Assembly: GCA_963693365.1 (NCBI GenBank)
Contig: CAVNZM010000014.1
Location: 806,001 to 870,000, forward strand
DNA from: Amoebidium appalachense
Lineage: Eukaryota; Ichthyosporea
Direction of reading: 5' to 3'
DNA length: 64,000 nucleotides
The translations under genes were made by a program, and so were the position numbers. Shown one piece after another: positions 40,075 through 51,437 of this stretch (position 1 is the first letter of the stretch; each line of letters opens with the position of its first letter). The notes below the pieces were generated by a model. That model was given only the letters and a program-made list of their open reading frames with translations, made no database searches and was not told where the DNA came from.

Positions 40075-40785
40075 TGCTAGAGAGGGAGGTGGAGAGAGGG
40101 AGCGTGAGTGTGGGTGTGTTTGTGTCTGGTGTTTTCCGCGCGGGGGGGGGGGGGGGGGGGGGGGGGTTGGTGCCGGTGGTATGTGTGGCTTTGTGTGGAG
40201 GCAGAATAAGTGTGTGTGTGATTGCTTGTGTATGTGAATCGCTGTGTGTGTGTATACATGAATATATGAATATACATTTAATGATTATTTGTCCCCGCAG
40301 CAAATGGAGCGGTTTAAGGTGATGGAGAGGGAGATGAAGACAAAGACCTTTTCAAAGGGCGGACTGAGTATGGCCTCAAAGGTCGACCCGAATGCAAAGG
40401 TATACCCTCCCACCCCCCGGTAATGTGTTTTCTCTGTTCCGAGTCGAGCCGTGGATGAATGCACAGGGGGCGCGAGCAGGGTTGGTGTAGCGGGTGGGAT
40501 TATTGGCGGGCGAGTGTGTGTGTGTGTGTGTGTTGTGGAGGGGGGGGGGGGGGGGGGGGGGGAGGGGGGGGGGGAGCGGAAGGGTGCATGGGAACTCACA
40601 TCTTGCCATGGCAGTAAAAGGCCGTGAGCACACCATGTTCCAACAGGAGGAGGGGGGGAGGGGGGGGATAGATATATGTAGATATTGTGATAGTGAGTAT
40701 GCTAGGACTTGGCAAAGCGGCCTGTTCTTTTTCCTGTTACAGCACACAACTAATGTGTTTTATGATATACTGAATACTGACTTCA

Positions 40786-40816
<31 letters not shown>

Positions 40817-40989
40817 TTCTCTCTGTGTGTGTCTGTTCTCTCTCCCTCCATCTTGTTTTTTCTCTCTCATCCCCCCCCCCCCCTCCCCCCTCTCCGTCAC
40901 CCTCCCCCTTGCTCGGTCCTCTCTTCTACCTTCTGCTGCTTGGAAACACGCACACACACTCTGTCTGCACGCATGCACACACATCTCAC

Positions 40990-41047
<58 letters not shown>

Positions 41048-41192
41048 CCAAGCAGGAGATACGGGAGTGGATCAACCAGTTTACGGACCAACTGACGATC
41101 CAGGTAGACCAGTTTGAGGCCGAAATTGAGGCTCTAAACTCGAAGAAGAAAAAGACGAAGAAGGAGGAAGGTGTGTCCATAAAGCCCCGTGT

Positions 41193-41233
<41 letters not shown>

Positions 41234-41317
41234 GGGTGGGGGGGGGGGGGGTAGGCCTAGCTCTAATCCCTCCGTCCCTTCCAGTCCCCCCTTCTCCCCC
41301 CCCTTTCTCTTCCTTCA

Positions 41318-41348
<31 letters not shown>

Positions 41349-42728
41349 GCGGGGGGGGGGAGGGGGGTTGGGGGAGGGGGGTAGGGTTCACCTTGTAGAG
41401 TTCAGCATGGATTGAGTGGGATACGCGAGGAGGGTGTGCAGGTGAAACCGTGGGAGAACGGGGGGGGAGGTGGGGAGGGGGGGCGGGGAGGGGGCGCAGT
41501 TCGACCTCGGCAGGGAACACTCTGAAATCCAAGATCTGATGGGCTTCAGTCAGGCGATGGACATCCCCCCCCCCCCTCGGGTACTGTGGATGACGTGGGC
41601 CCCCCCTGAGGATGGGCTCTGCTTATTATGCATACTCTTTATGTATGGCTTGCATTCTGCATCGTGTTATCCGTTTGTTCTTGTGTACTTCGTACTTTTT
41701 GACGCATTCAAACCCCCCCCCCCCCCCCCCCTCCTCCTCCCCCCTCCCCCCCCCCCTCCCCCTCCCTTCCCGGGGGAATAAAACCCGATGTATGGTTGGT
41801 ACGTGTACTTGCATGCATGGCAGGTTCTGTACAGCATTTTGGTCATTCATGCTCACTGAACACACACGCACATGCATACGCCGAACCCCTCCCGTCCCCC
41901 CTCCCCCCCCCCCCCCCCCTCTCCGCCCCCCGTCTATGTGCCTCCTCCACATTCCCCTGCCCACCCGCCACACACATGCACACGCGTGCAGGCCGGGAAC
42001 ACATACCCGTGCATACACGTGCACGCACAAACACACATGCACACCTACACACACCCGCACGCGTATGTTTACACACACGTACAATCACAGAGCGTGTGCA
42101 CCATCTCGACATGAGCATTGCCCGGCACCGGGACCACGAGAAGAAGTTGGAAATTATTCTGCGCATGCTGGACAACGATTCACTGAACGTGGAGCAGGTG
42201 TGTGTGGGCACGTGTGTGTGGGTTGGGGGGTGGATGGGGGGGTGGCTGGGTGGCCGGGTGGGGGGGGGTGGGTGGGTGGGTGGGGGGGGGGGAGGGGGGG
42301 TAGGGATGTGTGTGTGTGTGTGTGTGTGTGCCTGTGCCTGTCTGTGTCTGTGTGTGTGTGTGTCACACACTCTCTGTGTGGGTCTGTGTGTGTGTGTGTG
42401 CACGTATGTAGATGTATGTACGTGTATGGAGGTGTGTGTGTGTGTACGAAAGTCTGCTCGTCTGCATGTGCTATGTTGGCGTGTGTGTGTTTGCAGTTGT
42501 ACGTGTGTGTATGTGCATGCGCACGTGTACATGTGTGGTTACACCGACAATCACTGGCTGACACACGCACAAGCACATATGCTTGCATGCACACGCACAC
42601 ACACAACACACCCGCACACACACATGCACATAAGGCCAAATCCACATTCCTCTACACATGCCTACGGGAACTTTAGCAGATAATAATCTGTTTATGTCAG
42701 CACACGTGTGCACATGCACACGCGCGCG

Positions 42729-42788
<60 letters not shown>

Positions 42789-44994
42789 GATGAGCTTAAA
42801 GACGATCTGGACTACTACCTTGAAAACAACCAGGAGGCCGACTTTAACGAAAACGAATACCTCTACGATGACCTCAACCTCGATCTGACCATGCAGGACG
42901 ATGACGACGACGATGATGGTAACGAAGATTTAAATTTTATATTTATATTTTATTTTTATTTTAGCTTTATTTTGACGAGGGGAGGGGGGAGAGAGGATGG
43001 CGCGGTAATTTTTTTATCTGCCTCAGTGTTCTGTGCTGGAGTTATGAACCCCCCACATCCTCTTGGCACGTGCAAGCCCCCTTCCCCTCTCCTTCCGCGC
43101 AATTAATGAGTGTGTGGGGGGGTGGGGGCTATTAGCTGCATGGGCTGCTTCTATGTCCCCAAGTGTTGGTGTTTGTTGCACGCACACGGGCGCTCCCCCT
43201 TGTTTTCCCCTCCCTCTATTTCCGCTGTTTTACCCCAGGTTAAAGGGGCGGGCAAAAGGGGGGGGGGGGGGGGGGGAGGGGCTGCAGGGGGGGGGGGGGG
43301 GGATGAATGTGGTCTGATTGATTGGTATGCAGAGAGCCAAGGAGATATGGATGAAGTGAAAGAGGAGCCCAAGGACAAGAAGAAATCAAAGAGGGACGAC
43401 AAGGACGAGGAAGAGGTATGCTTTGCACCAAACCCCCCCCCTCCCCCCCCCCCCCCCCCCCCCCCAAACACACACTGCCTTATTGGCAATACACATGCTT
43501 CTTGGCCACCTGCGTCTTGATTCAAGAGCAGCAGCCCCCCCCCCCCAAAACACACACTGCCTTATTGGCAATACACATGCTTCTTGGCCACCTGCGTCTT
43601 GATTCAAGAGCAGCAGCCCCCCCCCCCCCCCCCCCCCCCCCCCAAACACACACTGCCTTATTGGCAATACACATGCTTCTTGGCCACCTGCGTCTTGATT
43701 CAAGAGCAGCAGCCCCCACGGGTTGACCCACCCAAGTTCAGTTGATGCTGCTGTCTGAGTTGGAGCGTCGTATATACGCGGGCTAAGGGGTCGAAACTCA
43801 GACGCAATTGATGACTTGGGCCCTCCCTGAGGATGGGCTCTGCTTATGACGCATACTGTGCGCATGGCTGATGCTGCATAGTTGAATGTTTGCCTTTGCA
43901 TGTGTCCTGCACCATGCTTCTCATCGTGTATGCGTACTTCGTACTGTGTTCCGCATTCAAACCCCCCCCCCCCCCCCCCCCCAAACACACACTGCCTTAT
44001 TGGCAATACACATGCTTCTTGGCCACCTGCGTCTTGATTCAAGAGCAGCAGCCCCCCCCCCCCCCCAAACACACACTGCCTTATTGGCAATACACATGCT
44101 TCTTGGCCACCTGCGTCTTGATTCAAGAGCAGCAGCCCCCCCCCCCCCCCAAACACACACTGCCGTATTGGCAATACACATGCTTCTTGGCCACCTGCGT
44201 CTTGATTCAAGAGCAGCAGCCCCCCCCCCCCCCCCCTCCCCCCGCGGCCGCCCTCCACCCATGAATCCTTATACATCCCCAACACTCTTTAGTGACGGTG
44301 TGTGGTAGGTTGGAGGAAGGTAGTGTTATGTCACCACCTCAATGCTCTCCTTTGGCAACTCTCTCTCTCTGCTGGTTTGTAACAGAACTATGTTTTTTAT
44401 TTGTCCTCCCTTTGGGTGTTCCCCGGAGGACGGGAGGGGGGGGGGGGGGGGGGGGGAGGGGGGAGGCGGGGGTTGTGTCTGTATGTTTGTGTTGGGGGGG
44501 GGGGGGGATTACTCTTACACTATTAGGCGATGTGTGGTGCACGGGCCTGTGCTGATTGGTGGGTGGGTGCAGAAGCAAGAGGTGACGAAAAAGCCAAGTC
44601 TGACAAAACAAGGTAAGCTCCCACTACTGTGGAATACATGCAGATGGTGCTTGCAGAGGGATTGTGTGGGCTATTTTTCCTTCTTCTTGACCACCCCCCC
44701 CCCCCCCCCCCCCCCCTCCCCCCGAAAAAATTAAAAATAAAAATAAGAAATAAAAAAATAGAAAACACCACCACTGCCGCCTCCTTGAGTTATTACTGTT
44801 TTCTGCCCGTGATCGGGTGACCTGCGCTGTTGCACATCAGGATGTGTAAGGCTCTTCTCTGTTCTTCGAATATCGAGTATGGACCGTTTCCCCCCCATTT
44901 GTTGATTCGTGTGGAAGTGTCAAGTTTGAACGGCTATGCATGCAGGAGGGGTTGGTGTTAGGGTAGTTGACGAGTTTGTTCGAGTTTTTTTTTT

Positions 44995-45060
<66 letters not shown>

Positions 45061-45199
45061 CATATGAGTGACCGGGTTGCTATGGATGCAGTGTCGATTC
45101 CAAAGGGCACGGCAGCAACCCCCCAGCCACAGCTCGCAGCCACCCGCACACCATCACGTACGTGGTCTCTTACTCCCCCCTTCTCTCCCTCCCTCCTCC

Positions 45200-45230
<31 letters not shown>

Positions 45231-45737
45231 GTACACAAAACACCACCACCACCACCACCATAAGAGGGAAAAAAAAGGAAAGAGAGAGAGGATGATAGAG
45301 AGATATATATATGTAGGGGGAGGGAGGGAGGGAGGGATGGAAGGAGGAAGTGAGGGGGAGAGGGAGGGGGGGGGGGGGAGGGGAGAGGGGAAAGAGGGAG
45401 GGGGGAGGGAGAGGGAGAAGAAGGGGGGAAAGAGAAAGGGAAAGGGGGGGGGGGGGGGGGGGGGGGGGAGGAGAGAGAGAGAGAGAGAGAGAGGAAGATG
45501 TACTGAAAGAGGAAAAAAAGACGAACAAAAGAGAAGAACTGTGTAGGGATTTCTTGTCTTAATCCTCTGCTTACCACGTACCGAATTTCTTACATACCCA
45601 TTACTCGAGCACACCCAGGCACCCACTCTCACCTCACCCACCCACACCTCAACACTTACAGTAAAATCCCCCCCCCCCCCCCCCCCCTCCCCCGCGCCCC
45701 TCCCCCCCAAACAAAAAAAAATAAAAATAAAATAAAA

Positions 45738-45814
<77 letters not shown>

Positions 45815-45901
45815 CCCCCCCCCCCTCGCCCTCCCCCCCCCCACACACACAAACACACATATACCCCCCCCCCCCCCCCTGCGCCCCCTCCCCTTCCCCC
45901 C

Positions 45902-45964
<63 letters not shown>

Positions 45965-47135
45965 AACCACACACAGTACCAACATCCACACCAGTAGCTC
46001 CAGCCGCCGCCGCCGCCGCCGCAGCCACACCAGCATCCAAAGCAACCCCAAGCCCAGCAAAAACAGCCGCCGCCATAGCAAAAGGAACAATCCCAGCCAC
46101 CCCCACGGCCCAACCACCCACCCCCTTTGTTATTGCTTCTGCCGTGGCAGCTGGGACCACGGCTGCTGTAGCGGCCGCAGCCGTAACAGCGAAAAAGACA
46201 ACACAGAAAGAAAACATACAACCACTTACACCCACAAGCGTCGCACCACCGATTTCGCAAATTTCAGCTACAGATGCGGAAAAACCCCAATTTTTACAGA
46301 CTGTGGCGCAGGCCGCGGCACAGGCATCGGTGCAAAAACCCCCGCAAAAACCTGTTGCACCCCCGGCACAATCCACACCAAGCGGGCCAACACTTATGCA
46401 GCAGCAAGCACAATTACAGGCACAGCTACAAGCACAACAACAGCAACTCAGAGACACACAGAGACAAATCCAACAGCCACAACCCACCACGCCACCCGCA
46501 CCACCACAACCAGACATCATGGCACCCACCACCACCACCACCCAGCCTGCAACTGTACCCATTCAACAGAGCCCATCCCTGTCTCCCCAGACACTCCCGC
46601 TCCCCAAATCGGTACAGCCCCCGCCCTTTCCCCCTCCTTTGAATATTTCCAACCCTGTAATGTAAACATCACCCTCCTCCCCGCCTCCGGCTTTGCTTGT
46701 GGATCGAGACCCCACATGCACGTGTTTGGATGCTATTCATGCTGTTTGGCTATTTACCCTTGCAAGTTTTGTGCTATTGTATATTATACTGTGGTATGAT
46801 AACCCTTTTTAAAAACGTGTGTGCTCGTGGCGGTGGTGGTTGGGTTTTTATTTTTCTTTTTTTTTTTTTTGGGGGGGGGGGGGGGGGAGGGGGGAGGGGG
46901 GGGGGGGGCATAGTGACCGGCAACTGACCTTGGTGGCTGGGCACCAATCAGGAGCAAGGACTCGTGATGCCAGAGGTGCCAGACAGGCAGCCCGAGACAC
47001 AATCTGCTGCATCCCAAAATGGTAACAAGTCCTTTGCTGTGATTGGGTGGCTGCCATGGGCAGATTTCACAGGATACTTTCTGTATATTTCTGGATGGCA
47101 ATTATGTGCATTAGGCATGTCTGGCTTGACTAAAG

Positions 47136-47207
<72 letters not shown>

Positions 47208-47477
47208 CATTATGGCAAATCAATTTTTGAATATTCTTACATGTAGCAATGTCAATGGTAAGCTTCTACCACCACTCCGTTAGGACGGGCTCTGCGCGTG
47301 TTGCCTACTTTTGGTTTGTTCTCTTTTATTATTTTGATTTCTGCACCATTTACGTCGTCTCCCCGTGGTGTTTTCTTACTACGTGATAATCCTAACCTCC
47401 CCCCCAGCCACCATGCAGGCACTCTTCAGCAGTCTCATCAACATGCCGGAGATTTCGGATTCAGAAAGGTGAGACCG

Positions 47478-47528
<51 letters not shown>

Positions 47529-47619
47529 TTCCCGTCGGGACCCCCCGGGACCTCCCACAACACACGTGCGCGAGCGCGCGCGCGCGCGCGCGCGCGCACG
47601 CACACACACACACGCACAC

Positions 47620-47693
<74 letters not shown>

Positions 47694-47883
47694 CGTGCAC
47701 ACACCACCGCCACTGCCACCACTGCCACACGTGAGGATATGCACACACACACACACAAGGGGAAACCAAACAAAGAAACACCCACACTCACATCGTTTTC
47801 ACAAGCACACCCATCCGCCCACCTTGAATCCTTACCTCACCTCCTGAGTCCCACTCCGTTCAATGTCCTCTCCCCTCCTCTCC

Positions 47884-47929
<46 letters not shown>

Positions 47930-49521
47930 CCCACCCACCATTGTGTTGTCCGTCTTTCAGGGGCCTTAATTTCTACTTCTTACCCTGTAACACATTCTAC
48001 CCACCCACCCACCATTGTGTTGTCCGTCTTTAAGGGGCCTTAATTTCTACTTCTTACCCTGTAACACATTCAACCCACCCACCCACCATTGTGTTGTCCG
48101 TCTTTCAGGGGCCTTAATTTCTACTTCTTACCCTGTAACACATTCTACCCACCCACCCACCATTGTGTTGTCCGTCTTTAAGGGGCCTTAATTTCTACTT
48201 CTTACCCTGTAACACATTCAACCCACTCCCCCAACCCCCCCCCCCCCTTCCTCCCCTACGCTCAGGAGCCGCACGTACATGCCGCGCAATCCAGCCAGCA
48301 TGCCGCCCTACTTCCCCACCATGCCTGCACCCATCCTCGAGAACCAATCATTGCTCGAGAAATTCGATGCAGAGACCCTCTTCTTTATGTTCTACCACCA
48401 ACCGGGCACATACCAACAGTACGAATAAATACCCCCCCCCCCCCCCCCTCCCCCCCCCCACGCGCACACACACACACACACACACCTCCAACCCCCTTCA
48501 CCTGCCTCCCTTCCTCCCTACAGCGTTATAACCCCCCCCCCCCCCCCTCTCCCCCCCCCTTCCCCCCAACAACCCCCCCCCCCCCCCCCCCCCCCAGGGA
48601 CCAGCACCTACCTGCGCATGGACGTATACTGGCACACATACACACACAATCGCACTCACGTACAATTTAATTGAGAATGGTGTATGTAATATTTTCGAGT
48701 TGGTATGTGTGTTATTTTTATTTGGTAACCCCGGGGTGACGCCACATACGACATCGTAACAATTTGCGTGCGTTTGCATCATTATTTGCTAACCTCACCC
48801 ACCCCCTCCCCCTTGCTCATAAATGTCCATTCTCTCTCCTTACACGGTTACATGACAAACTATTCCTTCGTCCACTGACTGGTTTGTTATCATGCAGGTA
48901 TCTTGCCGCACGTGAGCTCAAGCGTCAGTCGTGGAGGTTCCACAAGAAATACCTCACGTGGTTCCAACGACTGGAGGACCCGAAGGTCATCACGGACGAA
49001 TACGAACAGGGTAAGTGTGCAATGCTGAGACAGACACACAACATACACACATGCATAAACACGTACACACGTGCATAAACACGTACACACATGCATATAC
49101 ACGTACACACATGCATATACACGTACACACATGCATAAACACGTACACACATGCATATACACGTACACACATGCATATACACGTACACACATGCATATAC
49201 ACGTACACACATGCATAAACACGTACACACATGCACATGCACACGCACAGAAACACACAGACACACACGTGTACCTGCACATGCACATGCACATGCACAG
49301 ACACACACACACAGGCACACACGGGTACACACTTCCAAATAAAAGGAGCAGAAGAAAGAGGAAAACCCCCCGATCCCTTCCTCTCAGTCTTGTTCTTTCT
49401 TTCTCTGCTGCTCACACAAACTCTCCCTCTGCTTTCGTCATGCGAATACACACAGACAAATATATACATCATTCCTGTACAAACGTGCTCATGAACTCAT
49501 GAACACGTATCCTGGCGCGCG

Positions 49522-49599
<78 letters not shown>

Positions 49600-49699
49600 C
49601 ACGTACGTGTACTTTGACTACGAGACTGGCTGGTGCCAACGGCGCAAGGCAGACTTCAAGTTTGAGTATCGCTTCCTGGAGGATCAGGAGCTGCCCTGA
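38187..49699 (+). CDS. CNOT3: CCR4-NOT transcription complex subunit 3 (NOT3/NOT5)
   Basis: Exons: 38187-38211, 38879-38988, 39705-39827, 40301-40399, 41047-41170, 42091-42197, 42786-42918, 43333-43415, 44573-44612, 45092-45157, 45977-46656, 46952-47021, 47408-47468, 48266-48418, 48898-49010, 49599-49699 (TGA). Phases all join (2088 nt, 695 aa). Residues 1-240 are the NOT3/5 N-terminal coiled coil ([34 protein letters not shown]). Residues 242-305 are Lys/Glu-rich and then Pro/Thr-rich. Residues 305-530 are an Ala/Pro/Gln linker with poly-Ala and a Gln-rich patch. Residues 555-695 are the NOT box ([50 protein letters not shown]). The protein scaffolds the deadenylase complex with CNOT1/CNOT2. 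The 46952-47021 exon is the least certain. If it is skipped, the next acceptor must move to 47419, giving 668 aa. Exon 10 has a weak acceptor. Confidence 0.9.
39409..39452. repeat. C16-A9-G19 homopolymer hairpin
   Basis: C at 39409-39424, A at 39425-39433 and G at 39434-39452. The C and G runs are mutually complementary around an A9 loop. It lies in CNOT3 intron 2. Confidence 0.95.
40777..41046. repeat. Poly-C, pyrimidine-rich DNA and (CA)n ending in the CNOT3 exon 5 acceptor
   Basis: C run at about 40787-40816, CT-rich DNA, C run at 40871-40882, and (CA)n at 40993-41044 whose last CAG is the 3' splice site. Confidence 0.95.
41577..41730 (+). mobile_element. SINE-like family B, 5'-truncated copy in CNOT3 intron 5
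   Basis: 41577-41712 matches the tail-proximal 136 bp of family B in plus orientation, ending GACGCATTCAAA followed by about 18 C. It starts at ...CGGGTACTGTGGATG directly after a C run. It is nearly identical to the copies at 7510 and 53609. Confidence 0.8.
42736..42785. repeat. (CG)n(CA)n forming the CNOT3 exon 7 acceptor
   Basis: (CG)n at 42720-42736 and then about 23 CA units. The final CAG at 42783-42785 is the 3' splice site. Confidence 0.95.
43466..44219. repeat. 69-bp repeat, six copies spaced by poly-C, interrupted by a SINE
   Basis: Copies at 43466-43534, 43547-43616, 43644-43712, 43983-44051, 44067-44135 and 44151-44219, each AAACACACACTGCC(T/G)TATTGG...CAAGAGCAGCAG. They are virtually identical (one substitution in copy 6, one extra A in copy 2) and separated by C runs of about 12 to 31. 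A family A SINE (43719-43961) sits between copies 3 and 4. It lies in CNOT3 intron 8. Confidence 0.92.
43719..43982 (+). mobile_element. SINE-like family A copy inside the 69-bp repeat array
   Basis: Plus-oriented and 5'-truncated (starts CGGG/TTGACCCACCC), ending CCGCATTCAAA and then about 22 C. It matches the two tandem arrays almost perfectly, including the GTCTGAGTTGG and GGGGTCGAAACTC boxes. Confidence 0.82.
45009..45059. repeat. Poly-G, 51 bp
   Basis: G51 immediately after (TG)n, in CNOT3 intron 9, ending about 30 nt before the exon 10 acceptor. Confidence 0.98.
45665..45976. repeat. C runs and two (CA)n tracts before CNOT3 exon 11
   Basis: C-rich DNA at 45668-45710, (CA)n at 45739-45811, C-rich DNA at 45812-45900, and (CA)n at 45901-45960. 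ACACACAG at 45969-45976 serves as the acceptor of the largest CNOT3 exon. Confidence 0.95.
47138..47204. repeat. Poly-G, 67 bp, the longest homopolymer in the window
   Basis: Sixty-seven consecutive G on plus, in the CNOT3 intron between 47021 and 47408. Confidence 0.98.
47478..47695. repeat. Poly-C 51 bp, (GC)n and (CA)n
   Basis: C51 starts ten bases after the donor at 47468, followed by a (CG)-rich segment at 47569-47596 and (CA)n at 47622-47691. Another C run lies at 47886-47927. Confidence 0.95.
47930..48230. repeat. 74-bp tandem repeat, four copies in a dimeric order
   Basis: CCATTGTGTTGTCCGTCTTT recurs at 47938, 48012, 48086 and 48160 (period 74). Copies 1 and 3 read TTTCAGGGG and CATTCTACCC. 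Copies 2 and 4 read TTTAAGGGG and CATTCAACCC. So the array is two copies of a 148-bp dimer, in the CNOT3 intron before exon 48266. Confidence 0.92.
49033..49245. repeat. 20-bp minisatellite ACACGTACACACATGCATAA
   Basis: About ten copies with ATAAAC or ATATAC variants in mixed order, in the last CNOT3 intron, which then turns into CA-rich DNA. Confidence 0.9.
49509..49598. repeat. (GC)n(CA)n forming the last CNOT3 acceptor
   Basis: A GC-alternating stretch (49515-49530) and then about 33 CA units. The final CAG at 49596-49598 is the 3' splice site of the terminal exon. Confidence 0.95.
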
Positions 49700-50199
49700 G
49701 CCCATTGGCTAAAAATCACGTAATTGAAATGCCCGATTGGTTCCAATGACGTCATCACACACTGTGTATTGAAGTGATTTGCTTGTGCGAAAGAGTGCAA
49801 TCAGTGCATGGATGTGATTGGTGCATGGTCATGTGACATCTGAAAGTCTTGCAACATGATTGGTGTATTAGTCCGTTCATCCATTTAGGAATGTTGTTTT
49901 AAAAGAATGCTTGTTTTAAATCCGAGAAAAAACATGCGTATTGATTTGATCGAGTTAACTTACCAACCACTGATTTGTGTATGTTCATAATAGATTAGGT
50001 TTGGAATACTATATGCACACTCTTGCTCTCATGTCTTTGAGAATGGATGATGGTACTCGAAGTACATGATAAATTAGATGTTTATGTGCAATGCACGTTG
50101 AGTTATTTATCATTTGTCCAAGCATAGAATCGCGCATAGTACCGCGCGAGCACACATGCATGCTTATAAACACCCGAAAACCACACACGCGTACGCGCA

Positions 50200-50265
<66 letters not shown>

Positions 50266-51139
50266 TAAAAACACATGCACATGTTTCATCTTATTTCCAG
50301 CCCGTATGTTCCAGTACCTCCATTGTACATATCGCATGTCTGGTGTATGTATTCAGTGTGCTCTGTTTGGCCCGCACATATCACTTGCCTTTGTTGTATA
50401 TCTCGTTCGGCATGATTCTGCTCCAATGAAATTTACGCCCATGACTCTGCTCCAATGAAAATACATGACTATGATTCTACTCCAGAGTTGGAGCAATGAA
50501 AATTCATGCCCATAACTCTACTCCAATGAAAATTCATGCCCATGACTCTACTCAAATGAAAATTCTGCCCACAACTCTACTCCCATGAAAATTCATGCCC
50601 ATGACTCTGCAGGCAACACATGCACGACCCCCCCCCCTCCCCCACCAATTTTCCTCAACTACTCCCTCCTGTTATCTGTCACACAGCCCCCTCCCCCCCC
50701 CTCCCCCCCTCCCCTCCCCCCTCCCCCCTCCCTCTGTCCTCGCCCATATTCCTATCTCGCTCCCCTTGAAGTTCACGCCCGCACCAATATAATGGTCCCT
50801 CCTTTCTCTCTTCCAATTATACTAATATGCATGTGATTAATAATTAGTTGGCCAACGTTCACCCACATATCTGATCCAAGCTTTCATGCTAAGTTGCCAT
50901 TTGACAAGGGGCCGGAATAAAAAGGGCCGGAAAGCCGGAATATGCTGAATCTGATCAGATCCCAACTATGCATATGCATTTACCCCTCTTTTTGTTCCCC
51001 CCAACCCACCCAGCCCACCAGACGTGCACATGCATCGAGTGGGTGGGTGCCCGTGGGCGGGAGCCTCCCGGATGATTGATGGGGTGGGGGTGGCCAGCAG
51101 GGGGAGGTGGGGGGGGCGGGGGGAGAGGGGGGAGGGGGG

Positions 51140-51170
<31 letters not shown>

Positions 51171-51437
51171 AGGGGACGAACACATGGCATTCCTTGGCCA
51201 CTGTTGTCACGTTTGCCAATACCGTGACTCCGCTTTGCTTGCATGCACCTGATATACATGTACATTATACTGTTAGTAACAGCAACGTCACCAATACATG
51301 TACTTTCCTTAGGCATTTAGCTTTAGGAGCCTGCAACATATCACAGCTCGTCGTATTATCAGAGGTACATGACAAAAGCAACAACGATGTTAAACTCATG
51401 TCAATATTTGCAAGGCCAAACGTATAAATATCTCATA
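49700..51437. promoter_or_regulatory. CNOT3 3' flank: CCAAT/CRE cluster, then mixed DNA
   Basis: Within 170 bp of the CNOT3 stop are ATTGG elements near 49704, 49735, 49818 and 49859, a CCAAT at 49743-49747 and a perfect CRE at 49747-49754. This looks like a promoter for a following gene, or an overlap with the 3' UTR. Further on are CA/GA repeats at 50203-50262, a minisatellite at 50412-50612, C-rich DNA at 50690-50730 and G-rich DNA at 51095-51174. Confidence 0.45.
50412..50612. repeat. About 31-bp minisatellite (CATGACTCTACTCCAATGAAAATT)
   Basis: Six or seven degenerate copies of (CCCATGACTCT[A/G]CTCCAATGAAAATTCATG). No coding potential. Confidence 0.85.

Noticed and set aside
44992-45091. 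Alternative acceptor for CNOT3 exon 10 at CATATGAG (exon starting at 45069)
   Set aside because: In the required phase it gives an out-of-character frame, whereas the weaker GATGCAG acceptor at 45091 joins in phase and continues the Thr/Pro/Gln-rich linker.
46965-47230. Plus-strand ORF continuing from the proposed CNOT3 alternative exon into poly-G
   Set aside because: Only the part up to 47021, before GTAACA, is plausible as an exon; the rest runs into a G67 tract.
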